This document shows, in pieces, positions 53,704 to 62,145 of a stretch of DNA of 64,000 nt. Every line of letters begins with the position of its first letter. Within the stretch, counting starts at the first letter, position 1. The stretch comes from Bacillota bacterium. Lineage in GTDB: Bacteria; Bacillota; Clostridia; Acetivibrionales; DTU013. Under the pieces are notes generated by a model. It did not search any database. It was not told the origin of the DNA and saw only the letters and a list, made by a program, of their open reading frames with translations. The position numbers and the translations under genes are program-made. Location of the stretch: contig JAEZLF010000063.1 in NCBI GenBank assembly GCA_023435925.1, forward strand, positions 1 to 64,000, read 5' to 3'.

Positions 53704-56265
53704 ATGGACTTTATAAAATACTTATCAGAAAAGCATAAAATAAATTTAAGTGAACAGCAACAGAAGGCTGTATTGAACATAGAGGGGCCAATTCTACTCC
53801 TGGCAGTACCTGGGGGCGGAAAGACTACTGTTATTGTTTCACGGTGTGCTAATATGGTTATCAACCATAAAATTGATCCGGAGACCATTTTAACTTTAAC
53901 TTTTAGTAAGGCATCTGCTCTTGATATGAAGCATAGGTTTCAGAAAGTTTTCGGGGAGGATGTAAATAGGGATCTCCGTTTTTCTACAATTCATAGCTTT
54001 TGCTTTTACGTGCTTAAGGCATATTATCAGAAAACACATAATACATTTCCAACCATAATTGAAGATGAAAAGGCTCCTATAACTAAAAGCCAACTCCTGC
54101 GGCAAATCACTCAGAAAGTAAAAAAAATATATCTGAGTGATGATAAAGTGGAAGAATTGTCAAGTGCAATTTCCTATATCAAAAACATGATGATTCCCGA
54201 GAACGAGATCGAAGTGAGGATTCCTTATATCGACGATCTCTATGAGGTTTTTAAATTGTATGAAACCACTAAGATCCAAAATAATTTTATTGATTTTGAT
54301 GATATGCTGATGAAAACACTTGAAATATTTCAATCCAACAAGGACTTAATTAACTCATATAGGAACAAATATAAGTATATTAACATTGATGAATCTCAGG
54401 ACACCTCGTATTTACAACACGAAATCATTAAATGCCTTGCCAGTCCGAAAAACAACATATTCATGGTAGGTGATGAGGACCAGAGCATTTATTCATTCAG
54501 AGCCGCTTTCCCCAAGGCATTGCTGGATTTTGAGAAGACTTATCCCGGAGCTCGTATTTTCTTGATGGAGAATAATTACCGTTCCACTAAAAGTATTGTG
54601 AATGCTGCTAATAAATTCATCAAGCAAAATCAGGATCGCCACAATAAAAACATGTTCTCGAATAATGATGAAGGAACGCCAGCTAAATTTATTAGTCTGA
54701 AGGACCGGAATGACCAAAATGAATATTTGCTTGACTCAATAAAGAAGGAAACTAATTTAGCGGAGATTGCAGTATTATATAGGAATAATGTTTCGGCAAT
54801 TCCATTAGCTGATGCGTTTAGTAGAAATGGTGTTCCATTTTTCATCCGGGAAGCAAAAATTCATTTTTTCAAGCATTGGGTGACAAATGATATCATTTCA
54901 TTTATGAACCTTTCACAAAACTTGAATGATATTGAGGCGTTTAGTCAGATTTACTATAAAATGAATGCCTATCTATCAAAGGCTGCTATTGAGTTAGCCA
55001 CAGCAAATAGACATACGAATGCAGATCTGTTTGATGCTCTCTTGAGTATTTCATCCTTGAATGAAAAGCAACGGCTAAAAATGAATGAAATCAGGTATAA
55101 CCTTGTAAAAATGTCTAAAATGAAGGCGCTGGACGCGATAGAATTCATTGTCAATGTTCTTGAGTATGGAGATTATCTGAAAAAACAGAATAATTCCGGA
55201 AGTGACTCAACGGATAGTTTACTGCAGATAATAAGCGGGCTGAAAAATATCGCTGCAAAAACATCTACTATGGAGGATTTTAAACATAGGCTTGATCAAC
55301 TTCAGAAAATAATGGATAGCGCAAAATTCAACAAAGGGAAAAATGCTGTAACTTTTTCTACAATTCATTCCAGTAAAGGCTTGGAATTCGATAAGGTTTA
55401 CATCATTGACCTTTATGACGGACAGTTCCCAACCGCCAACAGCATCAGCGAGTTCAACGATGGGAATAAGGCATTAATGGAAGAAGAGGTCCGCCTTTTT
55501 TATGTCGGAGCAACAAGAGCAAGACAAAAGCTTGAACTGATTACAACTAACTTCCTTGATGGCAGGAAAGTAAAGCCGTCTCGTTTTATTAACCGATTTA
55601 TGTCAGCATATGAGAAACCAAAAGTACAAACATCCTCCCAAAATGAATTTGTTCACCCAAATGAATATGTGGATACAGGGAATATTACGGTAAAAGACTT
55701 AGTTATTGGAGCTATGGTTGTTCACAAAAAATATGGTATGGGTGATATAAGAGCTATAAATCAAAAAGCTGACTTGCTTGAAATTTGTTTTGCCAAATCA
55801 GGGCTGCGAATATTTTCTTTAAAGATATGTTTGAGCGGCGATATTCTGCATTTAGCAAATAAGATAGATACGAATAATGGAAGTAATAAGAACGTTTTAC
55901 GCGAAGAATTAAACAACACTACCAACATGGATGTAAAGGCCTTAAGAGAGTTGGCGTTATCTATCGGAGAAACGGGAGAAAAACGTGAACTATTGCCGGA
56001 ATTATTTAGAAATCCTGACTATGAGATTAGACGTAGAGCATGCTCCGCAGCTAAAAAATTAAGGGATAACAACATTACAAAACATATAGTTCCGTGCTTG
56101 TACGATAAAGAACCTCAGATTAGGCAGTATGCATTAAGTGCTGTACTAAGCAGCAAATGCAAAGATGTACTTGGCCATATTAGAGAAGTCAATTCTAAAG
56201 ACGATAAGGACTATAATGTGAAGTTGTGCGAAGAAATTTTGAAACGGCTAAGTAATAACAAATGA
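53704..56265 (+). CDS. UvrD-like helicase with C-terminal Tudor-like and HEAT-like repeats
   Basis: 853 residues. SF1A helicase motifs: AVPGGGKTTV (K40), LTFSKASALDMKHR, DESQDTSYLQHE, MVGDEDQSIYSFRAA, NNYRSTKSIV, TIHSSKGLEFDKVY and FYVGATRARQKL. The helicase is followed by a PcrA/UvrD-type Tudor-like patch (GAMVVHKKYGMGDIRAI, ~680) and then unusual HEAT-like repeats (FRNPDYEIRRRACSAAKKL, LYDKEPQIRQYALSAVLSS). No nuclease domain is seen. The HEAT-like tail may bind a partner protein. It overlaps the start region of the ParB-like gene. Confidence 0.85.
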   Translation: MDFIKYLSEKHKINLSEQQQKAVLNIEGPILLLAVPGGGKTTVIVSRCANMVINHKIDPETILTLTFSKASALDMKHRFQKVFGEDVNRDLRFSTIHSFCFYVLKAYYQKTHNTFPTIIEDEKAPITKSQLLRQITQKVKKIYLSDDKVEELSSAISYIKNMMIPENEIEVRIPYIDDLYEVFKLYETTKIQNNFIDFDDMLMKTLEIFQSNKDLINSYRNKYKYINIDESQDTSYLQHEIIKCLASPKNNIFMVGDEDQSIYSFRAAFPKALLDFEKTYPGARIFLMENNYRSTKSIVNAANKFIKQNQDRHNKNMFSNNDEGTPAKFISLKDRNDQNEYLLDSIKKETNLAEIAVLYRNNVSAIPLADAFSRNGVPFFIREAKIHFFKHWVTNDIISFMNLSQNLNDIEAFSQIYYKMNAYLSKAAIELATANRHTNADLFDALLSISSLNEKQRLKMNEIRYNLVKMSKMKALDAIEFIVNVLEYGDYLKKQNNSGSDSTDSLLQIISGLKNIAAKTSTMEDFKHRLDQLQKIMDSAKFNKGKNAVTFSTIHSSKGLEFDKVYIIDLYDGQFPTANSISEFNDGNKALMEEEVRLFYVGATRARQKLELITTNFLDGRKVKPSRFINRFMSAYEKPKVQTSSQNEFVHPNEYVDTGNITVKDLVIGAMVVHKKYGMGDIRAINQKADLLEICFAKSGLRIFSLKICLSGDILHLANKIDTNNGSNKNVLREELNNTTNMDVKALRELALSIGETGEKRELLPELFRNPDYEIRRRACSAAKKLRDNNITKHIVPCLYDKEPQIRQYALSAVLSSKCKDVLGHIREVNSKDDKDYNVKLCEEILKRLSNNK

Positions 56266-56297
56266 ATGTAATGAAGAGTATAGGGGGAGATGATAAA

Positions 56298-56750
56298 ATG
56301 CCAAAGACAAGAAACCCATTCATGATGTTTGCTGATAAAGGCTATAAACCAGTTAACATAGATAGAGATGATGAATACTTCCCAAATGGCATATTTGTTT
56401 TCAATATCACGAAGATGCTCAGGTATATCGAAAGTAATAAAGATGAAGTAAAGTGTGAGGACATTGATGTTCATAAATATCGCGATGAAAAGTTTTGTAT
56501 TGATGAAGCATATCTCGAATTTTCGGATTTATCGAAACCTGTCATACTAGCTGAGATCTGTCCAGGTATCTATAATTTGATTGATGGCCACCATCGGATT
56601 GAAAAAGCTTATAGATTGGGTATTGAAAAAATTTCTTCTTATAAATTAAAACCTGCTCAGCATTTACTCTTTCTAACGACTGAACAAGCCTATGTGAGAT
56701 ACATTGAATACTGGAATTCGAAAATCGAAGATGGCTTCGTACCTGCTTAA
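56298..56750 (+). CDS. ParB/Srx-fold domain protein
   Basis: 150 residues from ATG 56298 (GGGGGAGA upstream; an ATG at 56262 overlaps the helicase stop but has no binding site). The core is AEICPGIYNLIDGHHRIEKA, matching the G.HR catalytic loop of ParB/sulfiredoxin-like domains, which bind CTP/ATP or act as nucleases and kinases in some families. The helix-turn-helix of true ParB is absent, so it is not a partition protein. Probably co-transcribed with the helicase. Confidence 0.7.
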   Translation: MPKTRNPFMMFADKGYKPVNIDRDDEYFPNGIFVFNITKMLRYIESNKDEVKCEDIDVHKYRDEKFCIDEAYLEFSDLSKPVILAEICPGIYNLIDGHHRIEKAYRLGIEKISSYKLKPAQHLLFLTTEQAYVRYIEYWNSKIEDGFVPA

Positions 56751-56864
56751 ATCCTATATCAGTATGTAGATTGAAGAGAAAAAGTAATATAATAATGAAA
56801 GGAATACATAAGTGGTAGCTTACCAATTATGCGATGCGAGAACGAATAAAAGGATGAATATAAG

Positions 56865-57629
56865 ATGAGAGATGAGTTTAGTCAAAGAACAAAACTTACG
56901 CTAGCACTTCGGGCGGGGTTTAAATGTTCTAATCCAGATTGTGGAATGCTCACCATCGGCCCGGCACAAGATAATAACAAGTCTGTTAATGTTGGTGTTG
57001 CTGCTCATATATGTGCTGCTTCTAAGGGTGGACCTCGGTATGACGATGTAATGACTCCGGAAGAGAGAAAAGGTATTGATAATGGAATCTGGTTATGTCA
57101 AACACACGCATGCCTTATAGATAAAGACCCAACAAGATACCCAAAAGAATTGTTGCGTCAGTGGAAAAGCGCCTCTGAAGAAAAAGCTAGAAAGGGCCTT
57201 ACAGATTGGAAACCAGCGAATAGCGTTGAAGTAATTGAAGAAGATAAAAAAATTATGCAAGTGCTTATTTTAACGTTCGAAGACGAAGACACTATTAGCT
57301 TGTTAAATCATGATTTTCATGGAAAATTTCCGCGTAAGTGGCGTAGACCTCTTGATGACTTGAGTGAATTTTACCATTTATTCTCTAGTAAACCGGGACA
57401 TAAAGTGTTGAGAGCATTAACTGATCGTCTAATGAACAGTGTTGATAATTTAATATGTCACCTAAAAGTTAACAGCTTCACAAGTAAGGATTGGATTAAT
57501 GATAACACATATTGCATTGAGGATGAAGACGACATGCTATGCTGCAATGGTATGTGCTCGTTAATTTGGAAAGAGTACGAGTATTTAATTGAAACATATA
57601 TAAAAATATTACATAAAGCTGAAAATTAA
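56865..57629 (+). CDS. HNH endonuclease-like protein
   Basis: 254 residues. The N-terminal ~120 form an HNH/beta-beta-alpha-metal domain: FKCSNPDCGM, VGVAAHICAASKGGPRYDDV, and NGIWLCQTHACLIDKDPTRY (N..C..H and DK). This is the AAHI.AAS..GPR type found as the nuclease of several phage-defence effectors. The C-terminal half (about 125-254, helical) is unassigned and could be the sensor. GAATATAAG before the ATG is only a modest binding site. No cyclase or second-messenger receptor gene lies next to it. Confidence 0.78.
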   Translation: MRDEFSQRTKLTLALRAGFKCSNPDCGMLTIGPAQDNNKSVNVGVAAHICAASKGGPRYDDVMTPEERKGIDNGIWLCQTHACLIDKDPTRYPKELLRQWKSASEEKARKGLTDWKPANSVEVIEEDKKIMQVLILTFEDEDTISLLNHDFHGKFPRKWRRPLDDLSEFYHLFSSKPGHKVLRALTDRLMNSVDNLICHLKVNSFTSKDWINDNTYCIEDEDDMLCCNGMCSLIWKEYEYLIETYIKILHKAEN

Positions 57630-57758
57630 ACGTATGATGAGAAGCTGAAGAAACTTGAGATTAAGATACGCTTTTCAAAAATCAACTACATTCTTGCTGG
57701 AACATATATCCTCCGCTTATTGTCTAAAAAGGTGAATATTATTGGGGGGGATACAAAT

Positions 57759-59219
57759 ATGGCAAAGATATTTCAATCACTAGCTTTCGTTTTGATTACT
57801 GGTATTTTAATAATATTAGTAGGTTGCGTGCCAGGTAATTCCCATGATAGTTTCGCTGGCTTAGGTGACAAATCGGTCAAGCACACCGGCAGCACGGTCA
57901 ATAATATTGATAACAATTCTTCTGAAGTAAATGTACCCCAGATAATAGACAATCTTAAAAGTATTGAAATTGAGAATTTAAATGATGAAAATAACTCAAA
58001 AGTAACCCTTAACCTTCCTGAAGGCTGGCATGCAAAGGAATTGATTTTTAACAAGGTTCCAAGCTTTGAGTTTAATGCAGAAAAAAATAAGAAAATGAAT
58101 AAAGAATATAGTTATGAGCTTTATAACTCGATGAGCACGGATAAATTCAATCTATATGGAATCAAAGGATTTGCAGGGGAGTTTTATATGCAGGCTTACT
58201 ATAGAGACCAACCCGAGAGCTCTCGATTTCTAAACCATTCTCAAGTCACGGAAAGAGTATATTCAGGTGAAACTGTATTGGGTCAGGGTGAAATATTTGT
58301 TTTGGACTGTGACCTGCCGAGAGACATGAGGACTGACCAGTACTCCACCTATGACATGATATATGTCTGGATTCCAATAAAGGATGAAGCATTGGCATAC
58401 AACCTATCAATTAGCGTCCCGTTAGGCGAAAAGGATGACGGGTACATCGAAATGGTAAAGAATTTGCTGAAAGCAGACAATCAAACATATATAAATTCAG
58501 ATAATATTGAATGGATGACGATGCAGGGTGGCTTGGGAATTACTACAAAGGTCTTGTTCACTGAACATGATGAAGAAAAAATTAACAGAATTGTTTCGAT
58601 GATTAATTCCGGTACAGAAAAAACGGATTCTACCGAAGCTGAGATTAATGTAATCCAATCAAGGGCAAGGCCAATTGGCATCTGTTTTCAATTGATAGAT
58701 GGGAGTAAGGCATATGTCTGGACTGACTATTCTACAAAAGCCTTTGAGAATGGATGGTCGGCAACTGCTCTCAATGACAGATTTGTGCTGGTTATTCAAA
58801 ACAGCGGTCAGGATGAATACTATACGATTTTTTCGGATGATGTGGCAGCTTATCTTCGTGAAGGCTGGAAGTCGGATATGCCTATGGTCAGCAAAATAAC
58901 AGTAAGCTCTGAACCAGGCAAAAACGGAGAGCCGAATGTCATAAGGGATGGTGATATGATTATCGTTTCTGGTGACGGCTGCACTTCAAAAGAAGTAGTC
59001 ATTCATTTGCGGAGGAACAGCAATCCCAAAGAAGATTATGTTATGGGAAAGGCTATCCCTGAATACGGTAAATGGGAATGGAAGGGTTCCATAACAAAGA
59101 AGTTTAAAACTCTGGACGGTAAGGAAGTCACTTTGGCAAAGGACCTCTATGATATTGTGGCAGACGAGGACGGTGCAGGGATAAGTGTTTGCGGAGTTAT
59201 AGATTTAAGGAAAGATTAG
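57759..59219 (+). CDS. Predicted lipoprotein with C-terminal beta-domain
   Basis: 486 residues from ATG 57759, with GGGGGGGA upstream; the frame is open from 57720. The signal peptide (FQSLAFVLITGILIILVGC) has a lipobox LVGC giving Cys23. The mature part is a Ser/Asn linker, a ~250-residue unknown domain (LNLPEGWHAKELIFNKVPSF), and a C-terminal Ig-like domain with a Gly-rich face (IRDGDMIIVSGDGCTSKEVV). It is the last gene before the third tRNA-Thr fragment. Function unknown. Confidence 0.7.
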   Translation: MAKIFQSLAFVLITGILIILVGCVPGNSHDSFAGLGDKSVKHTGSTVNNIDNNSSEVNVPQIIDNLKSIEIENLNDENNSKVTLNLPEGWHAKELIFNKVPSFEFNAEKNKKMNKEYSYELYNSMSTDKFNLYGIKGFAGEFYMQAYYRDQPESSRFLNHSQVTERVYSGETVLGQGEIFVLDCDLPRDMRTDQYSTYDMIYVWIPIKDEALAYNLSISVPLGEKDDGYIEMVKNLLKADNQTYINSDNIEWMTMQGGLGITTKVLFTEHDEEKINRIVSMINSGTEKTDSTEAEINVIQSRARPIGICFQLIDGSKAYVWTDYSTKAFENGWSATALNDRFVLVIQNSGQDEYYTIFSDDVAAYLREGWKSDMPMVSKITVSSEPGKNGEPNVIRDGDMIIVSGDGCTSKEVVIHLRRNSNPKEDYVMGKAIPEYGKWEWKGSITKKFKTLDGKEVTLAKDLYDIVADEDGAGISVCGVIDLRKD

Positions 59220-59223
59220 AGAA

Positions 59224-59260
59224 ATGAGGTCGTGTTTCGACTCTGATTGAGAGCTCAACA
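59224..59260 (+). repeat. Degenerate tRNA-Thr 3' end, copy 3
   Basis: ATGAGGTCGTGTTTCGACTC then TGATTGAGAGCTCAACA matches the end of tRNA-Thr from the anticodon stem through the T-arm and the start of the terminator arm, with a handful of mismatches. It sits 4 nt after the lipoprotein stop. It probably marks the right end of the island inserted at tRNA-Thr. Confidence 0.75.
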
Positions 59261-59430
59261 CTAAACGTACTAATTCAATTCAATATACTCATTTATCTAA
59301 AATGTATAATATTAGCTTTAATGCAAGGTCTAGTGATATAATCAAGATATCTTGATAAAAGGATGTATAATGTGTGGAATTGTGAAACAAGAGTTTTTCA
59401 ATATGTTGGAAAAAACTGGAGGAAAAACAA

Positions 59431-59847
59431 ATGAGCAGTGAAATAATCGAAAAGTCATTAGCACTTGTAGACAGAAGTTTTACCGGTATATTGGGAACAG
59501 TTGATGAAAATGGGATTCCTCAACTGAAGGCTATGATAAAAACAGCGGCAGATGGTCTCAGGGAATTCTGGTTTTGCTCCAATACATCCTCAAAGAGAGT
59601 AACACAGATACAGAAAAACCCGAATGCCAGCCTTTATTTCCACGATGAGAAAACCTTCGAGGGCTTGATGCTGACCGGAAAAGCAGAGGTTTCTTATGAT
59701 GATGTAAAGAGGAAAGAATTCTGGAATGACGGAATGGAAATATACTACCCTTTGGGTTATACTGACCCGGATTTTGCATTGATTCGATTTATTGCCAGCA
59801 AGGGCAACTATTATCACGGACTTAAGAATATTGATTTTGATATATGA
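59431..59847 (+). CDS. PPOX-class (FMN-binding split-barrel) protein
   Basis: 138 residues with the split-barrel pattern: SLALVDRSFTGILGTVDENG, KAMIKTAADGLREFWFCSNT, SSKRVTQIQKNPNASLYFHD and MLTGKAEVS. General-stress/pyridoxamine-phosphate-oxidase-type FMN proteins look like this. Cofactor and reaction unknown; the KxSxRxxQIxxNP FMN-phosphate region is visible. CTGGAGG precedes the ATG. First gene after the third tRNA-Thr fragment. Confidence 0.85.
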   Translation: MSSEIIEKSLALVDRSFTGILGTVDENGIPQLKAMIKTAADGLREFWFCSNTSSKRVTQIQKNPNASLYFHDEKTFEGLMLTGKAEVSYDDVKRKEFWNDGMEIYYPLGYTDPDFALIRFIASKGNYYHGLKNIDFDI

Positions 59848-59887
59848 AATGGCATTAGTGAAGAAAAACTCAACAAGGGGGATGCCT

Positions 59888-60595
59888 GTGGCAGAACTTA
59901 AAGATCCCAATCGCCAACACTGGAACCGGCAGTTTAAAATATTGCAGGACACATGGCCAAAGCCTGATAATTTTGAAACCTGTATTGAAATTTGTTTGAA
60001 TGTCCATGCAATGGTGCATACGGCAGAAATGTCTAATACTGGTTTATGGTCCTTTGAGGACGAGCTGTGGCAAAGAATGTCTGAGCCGGTATTCAGGAAG
60101 GTACATAACGACAATCAGTCAATTGCCTGGAAGCTATGGCATTCCACCCGGATAGAAGATATCACAATGAACATTTTAATAGCGGGAGAACCGCAAATAT
60201 TATACTCCGGAAACTGGCTTGAAAAGATAGGGGCAACTATACATGATACAGGGAATGCAATGAATGAAAAGGAGATCGAGGTCTTAAGTAATTCAATTGA
60301 TATGCAGGCCCTAAGGGATTATCGTAAAGCAGTAGGAAGAAAGACAAGAAACATCATTAAATCATTGAAAGCAAAGGATTTGAAAAAAAGAGTTGAGGCT
60401 GAAAGACTTAAGATTATAATTGATGAAGGAGCAGTTGTAGAGGAAGCAAGATGGCTTACTGATTACTGGGGCAAAAAGACTTTTTCAGGGCTTTTGTTGA
60501 TGCCTGCCACCCGGCATAATCTTGTGCACCTGAATGAATCCATGCGGATTCTCGGGAAAGAAAAATCTCGTAAAATTGATATATTGCAGGAGTGA
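59888..60595 (+). CDS. DinB-like protein
   Basis: About 235 residues from GTG 59888, chosen because AAGGGGG lies 7 nt upstream; the frame is open from 59792. A four-helix bundle with His in VHAMVHTAEMS, WHSTRIEDITM and ATRHNLVHLNE (NLVHL), the metal-binding pattern of the DinB/YfiT superfamily, whose members include thiol transferases and damage-inducible proteins. No linked thiol-biosynthesis gene is visible. It lies 7 nt before the HD-domain gene, so the two are likely an operon. Confidence 0.75.
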   Translation: MAELKDPNRQHWNRQFKILQDTWPKPDNFETCIEICLNVHAMVHTAEMSNTGLWSFEDELWQRMSEPVFRKVHNDNQSIAWKLWHSTRIEDITMNILIAGEPQILYSGNWLEKIGATIHDTGNAMNEKEIEVLSNSIDMQALRDYRKAVGRKTRNIIKSLKAKDLKKRVEAERLKIIIDEGAVVEEARWLTDYWGKKTFSGLLLMPATRHNLVHLNESMRILGKEKSRKIDILQE

Positions 60596-60602
60596 CATTA
60601 TT

Positions 60603-61184
60603 ATGAGCAAAAAAGAGGAATTTATTGATCTTTATAATAAATATATACACAGGGAAGGTGCAGATAAACTACTGGAATACTTGTTATCGAAGGCCAGTGA
60701 CTTTTTTACGGCACCAGCAAGTACAAGATATCATGGTTCATATGAGGGAGGACTCGTTGAACATTGTATTAATGTCTATTCCTGCCTTAAGGATTACCTA
60801 TCACGTGATAGAGTAAAGGATCTATATGATATGCAGTTTGATGACGAAACGATTGCAATTGTTGCACTTTTGCATGATTTATGCAAAATCAACTGCTATA
60901 AACCCGGTACAAGAAATGTAAAAGATGAAAATGGGATATGGCAGACAGTTGCGACATATGAATTTGATGATAGGTTACCTTATGGACATGGGGAAAAATC
61001 CGTATATATTATTACCGGCTTTATGAAATTGACACGGGAAGAAGCATTTGCTATTCGATATCATATGGGGTTTTCAGGGGTAGAGGATAAAAGAAATGTT
61101 GGGGATGCCTTTGAGCAATTTCCATTAGCATTTGCTCTTTGTACAGCTGATATGGAAGCAACTTACTTTGTCGAACGAAAATAA
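60603..61184 (+). CDS. HD-domain phosphohydrolase
   Basis: 193 residues from ATG 60603 (CAGGAGTGAC upstream). HD set: YEGGLVEHCINVYS (His), VALLHDLCKINCYK (H-D) and ALCTADMEATYFV (Asp). FFTAPASTRYHGSYEGGLVE is clearly related to TSPASTKYHLCKEGGLLE of the protein at 44679. The two are distant paralogues, one inside and one outside the tRNA-bounded island. Substrate unknown, probably a nucleotide or phosphate ester. Confidence 0.8.
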   Translation: MSKKEEFIDLYNKYIHREGADKLLEYLLSKASDFFTAPASTRYHGSYEGGLVEHCINVYSCLKDYLSRDRVKDLYDMQFDDETIAIVALLHDLCKINCYKPGTRNVKDENGIWQTVATYEFDDRLPYGHGEKSVYIITGFMKLTREEAFAIRYHMGFSGVEDKRNVGDAFEQFPLAFALCTADMEATYFVERK

Positions 61185-61635
61185 TAGACTACTATAGAGT
61201 TGGCCATTTGTATACGGATCATGTTAACTATAATCGCAATTAAGAAATCGTTGAATGGTGTAACGAATTATTGCACAACTATTGAATGAATTCATATACT
61301 CTGCTTGTTAGTCAAAGTAACTTCCACTATACAAAAGTAGCTACCACGTTTTTCATTTCTCCTAATTTGCAGAACTAAATTCCGCGCTACCTGTGAAATT
61401 GGTGCGGATTTTACTTTCTCAAATAAGGCTGCCGCTTGCTGCTGCTTGTTGCTATATTTTTCTCAACTAAGTTATTGTATTGGGAACTTATGTTTGATAT
61501 AATGACACAGTAGTTTGAATTCATTCATATTATTAACAAAGACCAGAATAAATTCGGCAAAAGTGGGAATACATTATTAGTAAGACTTCATTTTTACCCT
61601 ATGCCGGATCCGAGTAACGGGAGGTAAAACAGGAT
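61185..61635. other. Intergenic, nothing recognised
   Basis: No gene, clear hairpin or promoter. An imperfect GCTGCCGCTTGCTGCTGCTT tract lies at about 61429. The stretch before 61636 carries the GGGAGG binding site for the next gene. Confidence 0.4.
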
Positions 61636-61992
61636 ATGTGTTGTACAAGGATTTTTGCCGATGTTATCTTGGCAAATTTATTTGGAAGTGATCGTTTCGT
61701 CTCCTTTGATCCGATTTCCATGGAGGACATCAAGAACTTTTGCTCGTACCTGGACAATTTTCTTCCAGGTTTTATATTTTTTGAAAACTCCGAAGAGGAT
61801 ATGAAGGAAGTTGCAAGGAAGTATCCTCAATTCTATCAATTCGCAAATGGTAGGATATATCCAATGGAATATATGCCAATACGTACTAATTTTAATACAG
61901 CTTATCGCGGGGAGATAGCAAACATCATCGAAGAAGCGGCAGATAGATTTATGGAATCCCAAACAAGACTTGTATCTTGCCACACTGCCTAG
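61636..61992 (+). CDS. Small hypothetical protein
   Basis: 118 residues, MCCTRIFADVILANLFGSDR..., mixed alpha/beta and acidic, with no known motif. GGGAGG lies 11 nt before the ATG. Two Cys at the start and one near the end do not form a metal site by spacing. Not recognised. Confidence 0.5.
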   Translation: MCCTRIFADVILANLFGSDRFVSFDPISMEDIKNFCSYLDNFLPGFIFFENSEEDMKEVARKYPQFYQFANGRIYPMEYMPIRTNFNTAYRGEIANIIEEAADRFMESQTRLVSCHTA

Positions 61993-62145
61993 ATCAGTGT
62001 GGAATATATTCGGTTTGAATTGAAAATTCGTTGTAAAAGGCTGAAAACATCCTTTTATCTACATTAAACGCATTAACATACTTGTTTGTTCCTTACAATG
62101 AATTAGTTATTTTACCTTAAACGAATGTAATTGTGAGGAGCAAAA

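Noticed and set aside
59590..60114. 174-codon minus-strand frame across the PPOX and DinB-like genes
   Set aside because: Antisense to two supported genes; no binding site.
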